Shown piece by piece: positions 45,611 through 57,400 of a stretch of DNA of 64,000 nucleotides (positions within the stretch are counted from its first letter, which is position 1; every line of letters starts with the position of its first letter). A model generated the notes under the pieces. It saw nothing but the letters and a program-made list of their open reading frames with translations. It did not search any database and was not told where the DNA came from. The stretch comes from Pseudophaeomoniella oleicola. Taxonomy: Eukaryota; Ascomycota; Eurotiomycetes; Phaeomoniellales; Phaeomoniellaceae. Made by a program: the position numbers and the translations under genes. The DNA is taken from contig QWDQ01000077.1 in the NCBI GenBank assembly GCA_003868215.1, positions 33,698 to 97,697 of the forward strand, read 5' to 3'.

Positions 45611-46776
45611 TCATTGACTCATCACCTTGTCCTCGGTCGGATCATCGTCTTCTCCTTCCTTCAGGATCCTTTTCCCCTCCACTCCTTTCTCAACTTCAGG
45701 CACCAGGCTTTCCATGAGGGCTTGATCCCGTCCGACCAGGGTTACGGTGTTATGGCCTTTGCCCCAGCGGGGGTAGCTTCCGACTTTGATGCCCTTCGGT
45801 TCCACCTTCGCGGCCAATTCGGTGAGATAAGCGGCGACGGCGCTTTCGGCGAGAGGGGTAGAGAACAGGACGCGGTGGATGCCTTTGCCCTCGGGGTCGG
45901 TCAGGCGGGGTAGCAAGGATGGCTTCAGGCCGTCGAGGAGTTGCTCGAACAGTCGAGGGACACCGGGGAGGATGTGCACGTTTCCGTTCGCGACCACAAC
46001 GGGAACCCACAGATCCTCGCTGGGGAATAGGAATTGGTCCTTCAGTGGCCTTGACTCGTCCATGGGCAATTCGACCATTCTCAGTTTCGCCGTCAGGGCC
46101 GGAGATGGTGTGTCCCATGAGAAGTTTGCTTGCGATCGATGCGGTTTCGATAGCCTCTTCATCTTTTCAAAGGCTTCGTCGTAGAGCTTGATTGGTAGTC
46201 CGAAAGCTTTCCCTATCGATTGATAGGTTATATCGTCATGTCTGCGTATTAGGTAATGTCAGCTCTCCTGTCTTGCCCAGAGCCTCTAACAGTGAAGATG
46301 CCGTGCGCATACGTAGGTCCGATTCCTCCACTGGTGACCACAAAATCGTAGTTGTCACTCATTCTCCGGGCTGCCTCAACGATCTCTTCCTCGTCATCAC
46401 CGATCACCTCTATTCGCTTCAAATTGATCCCCAACGAAAAGCAGAATTTCGCTAGGTAAGCACTATTCGTATCTACAGTCTGCGTGCAGCAGCGACAAGA
46501 TTAGCAAGCCGGATTCGAAGTGGTCGCCGTAGACAGCGTTGGAAAAAACCGATTGACGCTGACCTTCCCACCAAGGACCTCATCCCCGATTATTATGCAT
46601 CCTGCGGTGTGAATCTGTCTCTTGAATCTCTCATCTGGCGTCGCATTTGCGCGTGCCGCTGCAACAGATGATGTCATGATTGGAGTCGCCGTCGCGGATC
46701 GGGCAGCTGAAGCATGCGCGTAGTTGGGTACTGGACGGGATAAGTGTCGAGCAAGTTGGGAAAGACGGGCGAACAT
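45611..46776 (-). CDS. MoCF/molybdopterin-binding-domain protein (CinA/FAD synthase-like)
   Basis: A MoaB/MogA-fold protein of the family sometimes annotated as FAD synthetase-like or competence-damage-inducible. The actual substrate in fungi is not settled. Exons 46776..46564, 46479..46313 and 46241..45611 give 336 aa in phase. The domain opens with AGCIIIGDEVLGGKTVDTNS and includes the hallmark VVTSGGIGPTHDDITY. The next half carries VVVANGNVHILPGVPRLFEQ and GIKVGSYPRWGKGHN. The N-terminal ~35 residues (MFARLSQLARHLSRPVPNY) are Arg/Ala/Ser-rich without acids, a likely mitochondrial presequence. An in-frame ATG at about residue 34 could give a cytosolic form. Intron 1 uses an unusual GTCAGC donor, supported by phase. 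Confidence 0.9.
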
Positions 46777-47151
46777 GGGGGTTCGAGAGCAAAATCAACG
46801 ACAACCGCGACGTGAAGCTGTTCAGATGGCGCTGTCGTGAGGATTTCAGTAAGTGGAAGTTCGCAGGGTCATTGACTGCTTTGGTGGAGCTCGGAAGGTC
46901 GGAGTAGCTGATAGCGGTTCCATTGGATACAGGAACTAATAATTAGCGAACTTCGAACTTGGAGGGCACTCGTGATTTCTTACGGAGGGGCTCCCGCAAT
47001 CTAGGGTTACTACGTAGTACAGTAAGTTAACTTGTGATGCTGTCATTGCCTTTTCAGGATCACCATTTCGAGATCACCAGCACTGACAGTCAACTCTTCT
47101 TATCTCATTGAACAGACCCGCCACGTAAGATATCGGTGGAAAGTCATCAGG
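46777..47151. promoter_or_regulatory. Divergent promoter region, MoCF protein / GMF
   Basis: The 375 bp between two divergent starts contain a TACTACGTAGTAC motif at about 47008-47020. No gene seen. Confidence 0.5.
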
Positions 47152-47848
47152 ATGGTATTGCTCCCCGTGGTCCAGTCGAGTTCACCTTTAAACCAGACGC
47201 CTACTAATGAACGAAATCCCACAGGCATCGGAATCAAGGCTCTACAGCTTCTCGCCGGAGACCAAGGAAAAGCTCCGAAAATTCCGCCTTACGACTTCCA
47301 GGGCAAAGGATCCCCAAGCTGTCATTTGTACGCAAAAGATTCCCCCCATGATTTATATACATACCTATCCTTTTACCAGCATTCCCCGATGATGAAGGTG
47401 ATGATGATGATGACGATGATGATGATCTGATTTGCATTGTTTTCCTACAGACAGCATCGATCCCAAAACCCAGGAAATCCGCCAAGCCGATAACGAGACA
47501 TATTCCAACCTGCAGGACGTGGAGGATGAGCTGCCGGATTCCTCTCCACGGTTTATCTTGCTGAGCTATCCCATGACACTGGTATGGCCTTTTGTTATTT
47601 CTCGGAATACACCTCCTACAAGCTCCTCTAACATGTTTCTTTTCCCTCTCTCTTAGTCGTCAGGTCGGTTATCGGTGCCGTATGTGCTGCTGTACTACCT
47701 GCCAGAGACTTGCAGTACATCGTTACGGATGTCATATGCCGGAGCGGTTGAGTTGATGAGAAGTACGGCTGAGGTGAATCGAGTCATCGAGATTGAGGAT
47801 GCAGGGGACTTGGCAGATATAGAGAAGAAACTGGGTGGAGAGGAATGA
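47152..47848 (+). CDS. GMF1: Glia maturation factor homologue (ADF-H domain, Arp2/3 debranching)
   Basis: GMF binds Arp2/3 and promotes actin debranching, notably in endocytic patches. Exons 47152-47154 (the ATG alone), 47225-47327, 47451-47581 and 47657-47848 give 142 aa, the standard GMF length. The protein reads MASESRLYSFSPETKEKLRK, TSRAKDPQAVIYSIDPKTQE, SPRFILLSYPMTLSSGRLSV and PYVLLYYLPETC. The first intron begins right after the ATG and has a CTACTAAT branch site before CCACAG. The alternative ATG at 47207 falls inside this intron, beside the branch site, and gives a less family-like N-terminus (MNEIPQASES). A GATGAT microsatellite lies in intron 2. Confidence 0.92.
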
Positions 47849-48149
47849 AAGTCGTAGTGGTATATGACGTGCCATCGATCCACATATGTACCTGGGGTGT
47901 AAGAGAAAGAGAGGGAGAGAAGAATGCGTGCACCATTTCAAAGGAATATACAATGTCAATCAATTGCATTTTGCGTGTTGTACATCGTGTGTATCCGATC
48001 ATTACAGGGCATCAGTCATCAAAAGAAGCAAGACTTCGTTGCAAGAGCCCTAGACTTGCTCCCACAGTCTCTCCACTGGCCTTGCACCATTTCACTCCTT
48101 CGGGAAACAAGTATATGCATGAACCCAAAATCCCAAGCTGCTCGAGCGG
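47849..48149. other. Convergent intergenic region, GMF / Bud3-like
   Basis: The 301 bp between two converging stops may hide a short last exon of the RhoGEF gene (see that entry). Confidence 0.45.
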
Positions 48150-51100
48150 TCACTCACCACGCAGTAATATCTCTCCACTGGACTTCGGACCCGAAGTGAC
48201 ATCTGCTTGCGCCTTCAATCCAGCAATCTCCCTCTTCAACCTCCAATTCTCTTTTTTCGTCCGTTGCAATTCTGATGTTGCCTCAGACAACCGACTTCTT
48301 AATTCATCCACACCCTCTGCAGGACCAGCCTTTACACTCCTCACAACCTTCGCCAACTCTTTGTTGAATCGATCATACAATGCATCATTCTCGGCCGTCG
48401 CCTCTTTGTATAACTCATCCAATTTCTTCATGCGACGCTCACTGGTTGCCAACGATGTCTCGAGATCCTTCTGTGCTGCTGTTATGCGACTAGTGAAGTC
48501 TGTACTCACGCTTTGAAGTTTGGCCTCTAACGTCGTCACTCTTGCCTGCAGAACCGAGGATTTGAGTGGTGAACCAGATGACTGGGGTCGTGCCAATGAT
48601 AACTCTTCGCCCAACTTGGTTATTTCCGCTTGGAGGCCAGTCTCTGTTGCAACCATAGACTGCTTCTCCTTATTCAGTCGTTCGCGCAGCTATCAACAGT
48701 TAGCGGACGGCACTTGAGAATAGTCTTGGTAACGTACCTTCTGGGGACTCTGCATTCGCAGTTTCTGGGCTTTTTGAGGAGAGGTCTGGGTGGCTACTTT
48801 CTTACTTGGGCTCTCCAGATTGGCATGACTTGTGAATGGGCGTTCGCGGCTAGCAGGCTTGGGAGTCGGAATGCTGGTTCGCGATTCCGCTCGTTTCCTT
48901 GGGCTGTTGCTGTTGGCGAAGACTTCATCGGAAGTCCTATTGATGGCACGCTCAGATAGGTATCCTTTGGGTGGCGATGTACCTGTCGGCCTCGGGAGGC
49001 TAGATCCATTTGGTGATGTGAGCTTGGACATTGTTGGAGGTGTGATGTTCTCTTTGCGTGCTTGTACTCGTATCGGTGAGCCCAGTCGAGTAGCACTCAC
49101 CCGAGTGGGACTTGCTGAAACAGGTGGTGGCGAGGGGCTCCTTCGGAGAGGTGAAGAGGTAGGAGTGCCAGTGAGACCTAGAGTGCTACGCAGCTGTATT
49201 GGGGAAAAGTCTAATGGGTCTAATGCCTTTGGGGTGGCGTGTAGGGGTGGGAGATCCGATAGAGAGCTCCGTCTTTTCTTCTTGGGTGAAGATTTCTGGA
49301 TCGTTGAAGGTAACTCACCGATAGCTTCGAGTACGTGTACAGAACTGTGCGAGCTGTTGGGCCGAGAACTATAGGCTTGTTCACTGCTGAGAGAAGTATT
49401 GCTGGCAAATGCTCGATCTCGAGACACAGGACGCAGAAACGACGTCAAACGAGAATCACTATCGGTTGACCGTGAGCGAACCAACGAACCCTTAGACAGA
49501 CTAGACGGCTGGGAATTTGCCTCATTCCCAGATTTGTTCTTGCTAAGGCTTCGGATGATAGAAGATACCTTGCTCTCATTCTCATGTTTGCTGTTGTCTC
49601 GGCTCAGCCCAAACCCGAACCGTTTACGGAAGGATGAATTCTGAGAGCTGACAGATCCTGTTTTCGTAGCATTGCCATGGCTGCTTGAAGCATTGAAAGG
49701 ATACTCCTCGGTCGGAAACCCAACAGTAGTGCTATCATCAAACAATTTTTCATAATCATCCACTAGTCGATCCAACAAAGATATGTAAGCCATGGGCTCA
49801 TTCTTGCGAGAGAGCAATTCTGCAAACGCGACAGTAAGAGCACCACGATCTCCATCATTACCGGAAGCATCCAGGAGATCTGCGAGTAACTTGATCAAGG
49901 CAGTCAAGGCTCTCGAATTCTGAGGGCTCAAACTGGACAGAAGCTCTCTGAAATATGTGTCGAACTCCATGGGCAACGAAGACTCAAACTTTCGCTGGAT
50001 ACTTTGGAGTACGTCGATGGAAAGTATCGCGCCAATTTGAGCTTCCCATGCGTTCCACACGAACTTTTCAAAAGCAGCAAAAAGAACATCATTAGAGACC
50101 TCAGCAGCCGCCTGGATCTTGCCAGGATCCTCAAGCAGAACATTATACAAGTCATTTACAGACACTGGGTCTGCAAATTCACGAGACCGAAGTGTCCGTC
50201 CAACGATGTTCCCCGCACGAGATCGCAAGGATAGGACATATGCTGTCAACGTCTGCTCGAGCGAACCCAGTGCATCATCTGCTGTATTTGGCCTTGATGT
50301 ACTAACCAGCTTAACCTTGCTGTCGCTCCGTTCAAGTGATGGTGTTGAAGGGTATGATGTTGTTGCAGGTGTAGGTCTGAAGCTCGGAATCTCTGTAAGT
50401 ACCGGGGCAGATGTTCCGGACTTCGCGCTATGGCCGTCTCTACCTGATCCAGCCCCTAGGAATGATGCCAATAGCTTTGTGGGTGAAGGGGGACGGAAGG
50501 TCCTGTAGCTTTTCGAGCTGTGAACAGCCTGAGGTGCAATGGCAGCCAAAATCCTCGAATTTAGCGCTACCAAACTACTCGCCATGGCAACGTTTTCTGG
50601 TGAAAGGGATTTGGATAGCAAGATGCAAAGGCGTCGAGAGAGTGTATTCAGGAGTTCCTCAAGACTTGTCACATCGACTGAACCACTACCGAAAATATGG
50701 TCAACCTCCAACTTGTACCTGCTCGAGACCTTTGAAATGGATGCAATTGCTATCGGACAGGCAGCACTTAACAATCGTTGCCGCTCCAGTTTCGACTTGC
50801 CGAAGACAATCCTGAATGGAGCAGAGCCTTGTCTCTCAAACGTAGTACCGGACTCATCTTCACAAACAGTTGCGAAGAACTTCACAGACGGCGACGAGGA
50901 CTGGAAGCTGTGCAAACTCCAGCGATCGCTGCATCTCTCCTGATCAGAGAATCGACTCTCAACATGCGCTTTTGTGACATCTTCGCAGAATCTCGAAGCT
51001 TTACCCTCATCAGCACCAACCAGGGCGAACGTTCCAGAGACAAGGTCAGCATTGGAAGATTTGCAAATTAGATGCAGTAACCTTCCGCATGTGGAATGTG

Positions 51101-52802
51101 AGAGGGTGATGCCTGATAGCGGCTCTGACCATACATACTGAAGTGCAGTATATGACTGGCCGGACGAAGCCATCTGTGAGAGGCTGAATGTAGCTGCTTT
51201 ATCGAGATTGGCAAGAAGCCCACGAGAAGAGATGGTACATTCAGGAGACTTCTCCAGCAAAACAATGGCGTCCGGAAACAGTAAAAGCATATGCCAGCTA
51301 TGAGCATGTAAACGCCCATCAAGTCTGAACGGGGGCCTGAGACTCGCAATGTCAATAGCTGTTATGAGACGTCTCTGCGAGATAGGACTTGAGGGCCATC
51401 GCTCAACAAGATTTTTAAGCCTATGATGTGTTTGGAGCTCATCGTCTGACCCAGGGCTATCCAAAGAACATATCTCCGTAACGACATCGCGGGCCTTCAA
51501 CAGGTGTCTCAATGCTGGATGAGAAGGCGGCATGGTCGCTGTCATGGCGTCGATCAACAGACTGTACCTTGGAAGTCTCTGTACCGGCTCCATCAGTAAA
51601 GATCTCAGTTTCTGTTCGCCAGTCTCTTGCACTCTTCTGGTGAATGTTGAGTTTGGATCCTTCATGAAAGCAGTCAATGTTGAGGAAAAACTTGGCTGAA
51701 CTCGCATGTACTGCTTGTATGGCTCTGAAAACTTAGGAAACCACTCCAGCATTGTTTTTCCGAATGCAACAGCTCCGAGAGGATCGTGTCTTTTGGGGAC
51801 GGCGTTATTTTCCATGCCTTTGGAAATGTCTTGAAACGCCTCCACTTCCGTTGCTTCCAGAGAGGACCTAATAGCGTTCAAAAACCCTATGTTGACCTCC
51901 AATATGTCATCAAGACAGGGGGGAAACAGCTTCTGGAGGGTTTCTTCATCGGGACTTGAACTTGTTGCAGCCTTTGACTTAGCCCTCTGCCTGCATTCTT
52001 TGATGACAGAATGAACGAGATCGTAAAGCTTAGCGACGTATCTTTCCTCGGTATCGACAATTTCGCACATGGAAAGTCTGAGGGCTTCCTTCTGTCCGGT
52101 CGCGAATCTGCTCCCTTTGGAGACTGAAGATGATTTGGAAGGAGCGCGACGAACCTTTGAGTTGGGTATGAAGATCGTCTCACCCAGTTGCTCAACTACA
52201 TCGGAGTACATTCCATAGCGGGTCGACATGTCTTCGGACTCCGTCGATGCCCTCGAGGTAGACCCCTCCGTCCGTTGCTGAAAACAGATACCGGGCAGCA
52301 TCAGATCTACGTCGACAGATGAGACCACTTTCTCGGCATATGCTGCCTGTACATCTTTGATCACATCTACTGTGTTATCTGCCTTTTCCATACGGTTGGC
52401 AATTTCTGCAGCATGCATCTCATCAAACATTTTGGGTAGCTTTGATGATCCCCTAGTCTTCTGCGCTCGCTTGGTAAGAGCATTTCTGACATCGTCTGAT
52501 AATTCGGCGAAATACTTGAGCAAGGTGACAGCTAGCCCTCTACAAACTTGATCCCCTTGCTTTTCTCGCGGTAGATGATTGACGGCAGTATATAGAGGAC
52601 TTGTCGGGGACACAGTAATTCGCGAATAGTGTTGCCAACCTGCGCATGTGAAGATGGCCACCTGGATGCGGGAAGACGTGATCGAAGCGCCGGTAGAGAC
52701 ATGTCCGTAAAATATCAGTATTTGAGAGAGACAGTCGTCAACGCAATGATAGAGCGTGTAGCTATCGGGTGAGAGGTCGGGTGGCGCTGACACAGAGGCC
52801 AT
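48150..52802 (-). CDS. BUD3: RhoGEF, Bud3-like septation/polarity protein
   Basis: Dbl-homology GEF related to filamentous-fungal Bud3, which activates Rho4 in septum formation. Exon 1 52802..48738 and exon 2 48689..48150 give 1534 aa in phase. The N-terminal domain (YTLYHCVDDCLSQILIFYGH, then VNHLPREKQGDQVCRGLAVT) is characteristic of Bud3. The DH domain lies at about residues 235-440 (EIVDTEERYVAKLYDLVHSV and EPVQRLPRYSLLIDAM). A PH-like region follows, then about 500 residues of Ser/Pro-rich disorder (KENITPPTMSKL, SPSPPP). Exon 2 adds a coiled coil (LQAEITKLGEELS, SERRMKKLDELYKEATAEN). The stop at 48150 overlaps a GTGAGT donor. Splicing to an acceptor near 48052 would instead end in GLLQRSLASFDD, so the last residues are uncertain. 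Confidence 0.88.
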
Positions 52803-54454
52803 GGTGTCGGCACTCGCTCCTCTAGTCGCAACTCTCAGAGCCTTGACGTATCGTGTTGAGTTGAGTTGGAGGAGCCAGCAATTTGGTCAGGACATCTGGA
52901 ATGTGAATATCGTACAGCGGGGCCTCAAGGCATACTTCAAGTGGATTGCGACACCCCAAGAATTTCCAATTCCCTTTCGATCGTAGTATGTCTGAATGGA
53001 TATGGTGGACTTGAAGACATTGGCGCCATTGTAATGGGGGATCTGTGGTGATTTAACAATGGTCAATGCTTTCCACTAATTAACTTATATTTATTTTCGG
53101 CAGCCGGAGAATTGGATTTGGCAGTGTTGTTGTATTACCCTTTTGGGGACGCACCAATACACGAAGTCTAGCGCGATTACTTTTCCCCGCGATATTTCTG
53201 CAAGGACGAGTCTACTTTTTAGCCTCCTGTACATTAATGATATTAAAGGTCCGCCTTCCTGACTATGACCTCGATAGGAAGAGCTGGACCAATGGTGCTT
53301 TGGGATGCGGAATCGATCTTTATCTGCCTCTGAGCGGAGGATTTCAACGGGCACCAAGTACACGAGGACGTAGCCATCTTTCGCTGAGTTGGCCTCGATC
53401 AAGAGCGCCTGGACGACCTAGTTACGGATTTAATGTCCTCAATCCGAGTCGAGTTGTTGGACTGAGGGATTGAGCTGATACCACAGTCGGGGATGGCAAC
53501 AACGATACATTCATGTAAGGAGCTGCATGTTTTGGCTTTATTGCATCGACGGACAACTACATACGTATGCACCTATCCAGAGTTACCGGGGCAGCTCATC
53601 GAACCGATGCAATTATCACAATCCTTCCACAGCTCAGCTATTGTGTCTATAGGGGAATGACGTTGTATGAAGACAATCATGAAACGGAAGACATGAGGAC
53701 CGTATATCGAAAGGGGATCATGTATGTTATGGCTATCCAATTGAGACAGCAACGACGACTTGGAATATCCTATCACAATTGACGTTATAGCACATGGAAG
53801 GAATAATATCAGACAAAGCTCACGAGCTGTCAGTAAGTATGAAGCGTCCGATCTGTAACCTTGAATGCCTTAGTGACCAAACCTGCCTGAGCGATCGGAA
53901 TACACGCTCGTAGGTAGTAAAGTGCCATCGGCTGAAGGCTAAACGAGAAGAAGATGGGATCCAGTGGAAGTGACTATCATAAGTGAGGCGGTGGGATCTC
54001 GAAATTCGGTAGCCTGATGAAAGGGGGTAACTTATCATTGTCTAGACAGTCCAGAAATAGAACTATTCACTTACTCCCTATTTGATATTAAAATCATCGT
54101 CGGTGATGGTGATGGTGTTCTCCCGATGATGTGGGGATCGAGATGAACAGCTCTCCACAACTTCGAATGGATAGCGTGCCTGAATACCGACATGTTCGCA
54201 GATTGTAATTAGTTACAAGCTGGCAAATCGCACAACTGCTGCGGATCTAAGAACAACCCTATACCAGGCTGCAGAGTTGGCATTCATATCAGCAAACAGA
54301 CTTTGGGAAGGTATTGACATGATGACTTCACTAGCATCCATGGATTCCTGAGTTTTGTACACACGATTGGCACACCCCAGAGCTCGGAGTTACGCTGTCC
54401 TCACAACCTACGCAGCTCTTCGGTATCTTTTGAGCCGGATTCTATTGGTCGAAA
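52803..54454. other. Divergent intergenic region, Bud3-like / ArfGEF
   Basis: The 1.65 kb between divergent starts contain no recognisable coding sequence. A 103-codon open frame (53091-53402, minus) lacks an ATG and any motif. Both promoters must lie here. Confidence 0.5.
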
Positions 54455-57400
54455 ATGAGTGCTACGCTGGTACCTGAAGTTCGACATGCCACGATGCAGA
54501 CGGCGGACAATCTGCCGGAAGATCCTGCGCCAGGGGCTCCTATCAACGGGCAGGACAGAAGGCATCGAAGCAGAAGAAGCAGCCGTATAGGGATAACGGT
54601 CGACCCTGTATCAATGATAACAACAGAATGCGTCTCCGTCACCTCGGCGATGCGCAGGCATCCTCGGTGGGCACAGTCGTCAGTGTCAGCCATACTAGGA
54701 GGCGCAAGGCCGTCGATGACCCTAGAGAGGACGGCCTCGGGGAAACCGTTGCAACTGAATGGTGCGAGAGCATCTCCAGAGCGTCCCATGTCTGCTGCAG
54801 ATGAAACTCTGCATGACGATGATGACCTTACTTTGACGGGTCGTTGGGGTGTAAGAGGGAAGAAAGGAAGAAGCATACAAGACAACCCACTGTTGGCAGC
54901 TTTCTCGCAACTAAGAAGCGACCTTACAAGATGCAAAGATATCCAGAAATTTGACGCTCCCTCACTCCTGCACCCTTTCCTGCAAGTGATTCGAAGTTCT
55001 TCGACTTCTGCAGGCATCACCTCACTTGCCGTGAACGCAGTTTCCAAGTTCTTCGCTTACAACTTGATTACAACAGACTCCCCACGAATTTCATTGGCCA
55101 TGCAGAACGTCTCTGCTGCGATTACGCATTGTCGGTTCGAAGCCAGCGACTCTACTGCAGACGAGATCGTGCTCTTGCGTATTCTCAAACTGATGGAGAG
55201 TATAATTTCTCGACGCGAAGGCCATCTCCTAAGCGACGAGAGCCTCTGCGAGTTGATGGAGTGTGGCATCAGTATGTGCTGTCAGACTAGACTCTCTGAT
55301 CTGCTCCGACGTTCTGCTGAAATGGCCATGACGAACATGACACAGGTGATCTTTGAGAAGTTGAAGACGCTCGATGTTGCCGACAAAGCCGACGAAAATA
55401 CAGATATACTGAAGAGAACAACTTCGGGGACGGAGCCGCGAATGGAGCCCTCCGTCCATGGCACATCTATCGTTGCCGGACATTCTCACCAAGTAACAGA
55501 GCTTACTTCGGACTCTAATTCCGGATCAGAAGAGTCCATGAAGACTTTACCGTCAGGCCTAGTAGCGTCTACTTCAGTAGCGACGGGTGGTGTTGAAGAT
55601 GAAGAAATCAAACCGTACGGCTTACGGTCAACACGCGAGCTTTTCCGGGTCTTGATTCGAATACTTGACCCCCATGATCCGGAATACAACGATTTATTAC
55701 GTGTCATGGCTTTACGGATAATTGACGTTGCATTGGAGGTAGCCGGTCCAGCCATCGCATCGCATACAGCCCTGGCCAGCCTTGCCAAGGACGATCTATG
55801 CCGTCATCTATTCCAGCTCGTGCGGTCTGAGAATATGATACTGCTCAACGGCTCGCTCAGGGTTGCCGGTACTCTACTTGCGACATGCAGGAATGTTCTG
55901 AAGCTTCAACAAGAGCTATTTCTGTCATACCTTGTAGCATGCCTCCATCCGAGAGTCGACATCCCAGTAGAGCCTGGAATCGACCCGGCTCTGTATGAGG
56001 GTATCCCACAAGCACCAAAGTTGGTTAAGCCACCACCATCGCAGTCAAGTAGTGGTCGCTCAACACCGGTCCCAGTGAAAGATCGACAAAAGCTCGGTAT
56101 GGAAGGTGGCTCACGGAGACCAGAGGCTCGAGAGGCTATGGTCGAAAGTATTGGAGCGTTGGTGCGGATCCCGAGCTTCATGTCCGAGTTGTTCAGAAAC
56201 TACGATTGTGAGGTCGACAGGTCCGATCTTTGCGAAGACATGATAGGATTATTGGCACGTAACGCGTTTCCAGATTCTGCAACATGGAGCACCACGAACG
56301 TTCCGCCTTTATGTTTAGATGCCCTACTCACATATGTCCAATCCATCTTCAAACGACTATCTTCTCCCGAGGCATCCCATGAAAGTGGCGACGTCCAGCG
56401 ACTCAGAGAACAGAGGAAGCGGAAAAGGATCATTATCCGTGGCGCTGCGCGATTTAACGAGGACCCAAAGGCTGGTATCGCTTACTTGGCGAGTCAAGGG
56501 ATCATTGAGGATCCAAAAGATCCCATTCTAGTGGCACGCTTTCTCAAAGGCACGACGAGAATCTCGAAGAAAGTACTCGGAGAATATATCTCCAAGAGGT
56601 CGAATGAACTGATCCTCGTCTCTTTCATCGATCTATTCAACTTCGATGGCAAACGGCCGGATGAGGCACTACGAGAAGTGTTGGGTTCCTTCCGGCTGCC
56701 CGGCGAATCAGCGCTCATAGAACGGGTTGTAACCAACTTTTCCGAGAAGTACTGCGCCAGTGCTATCCCTGAGGGTGTTACAGACAAAGACGCCATGTTC
56801 GTCTTGACTTATGCCATAATCATGCTCAACACTGATCTGTACAATCCGAATGTTAAGGGACAAAGCCGAATGACCTACAATGACTTTGCAAGAAACCTAC
56901 GTGGTGTCAACGCTGGCCAAGATTTTGATCCAGAATTCCTGCAAGAGATCTACGATTCATTAAAACAGAGCGAGATCATATTGCCGGAAGAACATGACAA
57001 TAAGAACGCTTTTGATCATGCTTGGAAGGAGCTCTTGCAAAAGACCGATACAACCGGAGACCTCGTTCCATGCCATGCCAGTGATATGGACGGTGATATG
57101 TTCGAAGCAACCTGGAGACCTATCATTGCAACCTTAAGTTACGTCTTCATGTCGGCATCCGACGATGTCGTCTTCAACAGAGTTGCTATCGGATTCACGC
57201 AATGCGCTGCCGTTGCTGCACGGTACAAAATTACAGAGGCCTTTGACCGCATCGTCTTCTGTTTGGGATCAATCTCTACTCTTGCCTCGCATAGACTATC
57301 AAATACTTCTTTGAACACTGAAGTTCAAGTTGGCGAGAAAAGTCTCATGGTCAGCGAGCTTGCTGTCAAGTTTGGTCGAAATTATCGAGCCCAACTAGCA

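Noticed and set aside
53091-53402. 103-codon minus-strand frame between Bud3-like and ArfGEF genes
   Set aside because: Opens with TTG, and no motif or neighbouring exon supports it.
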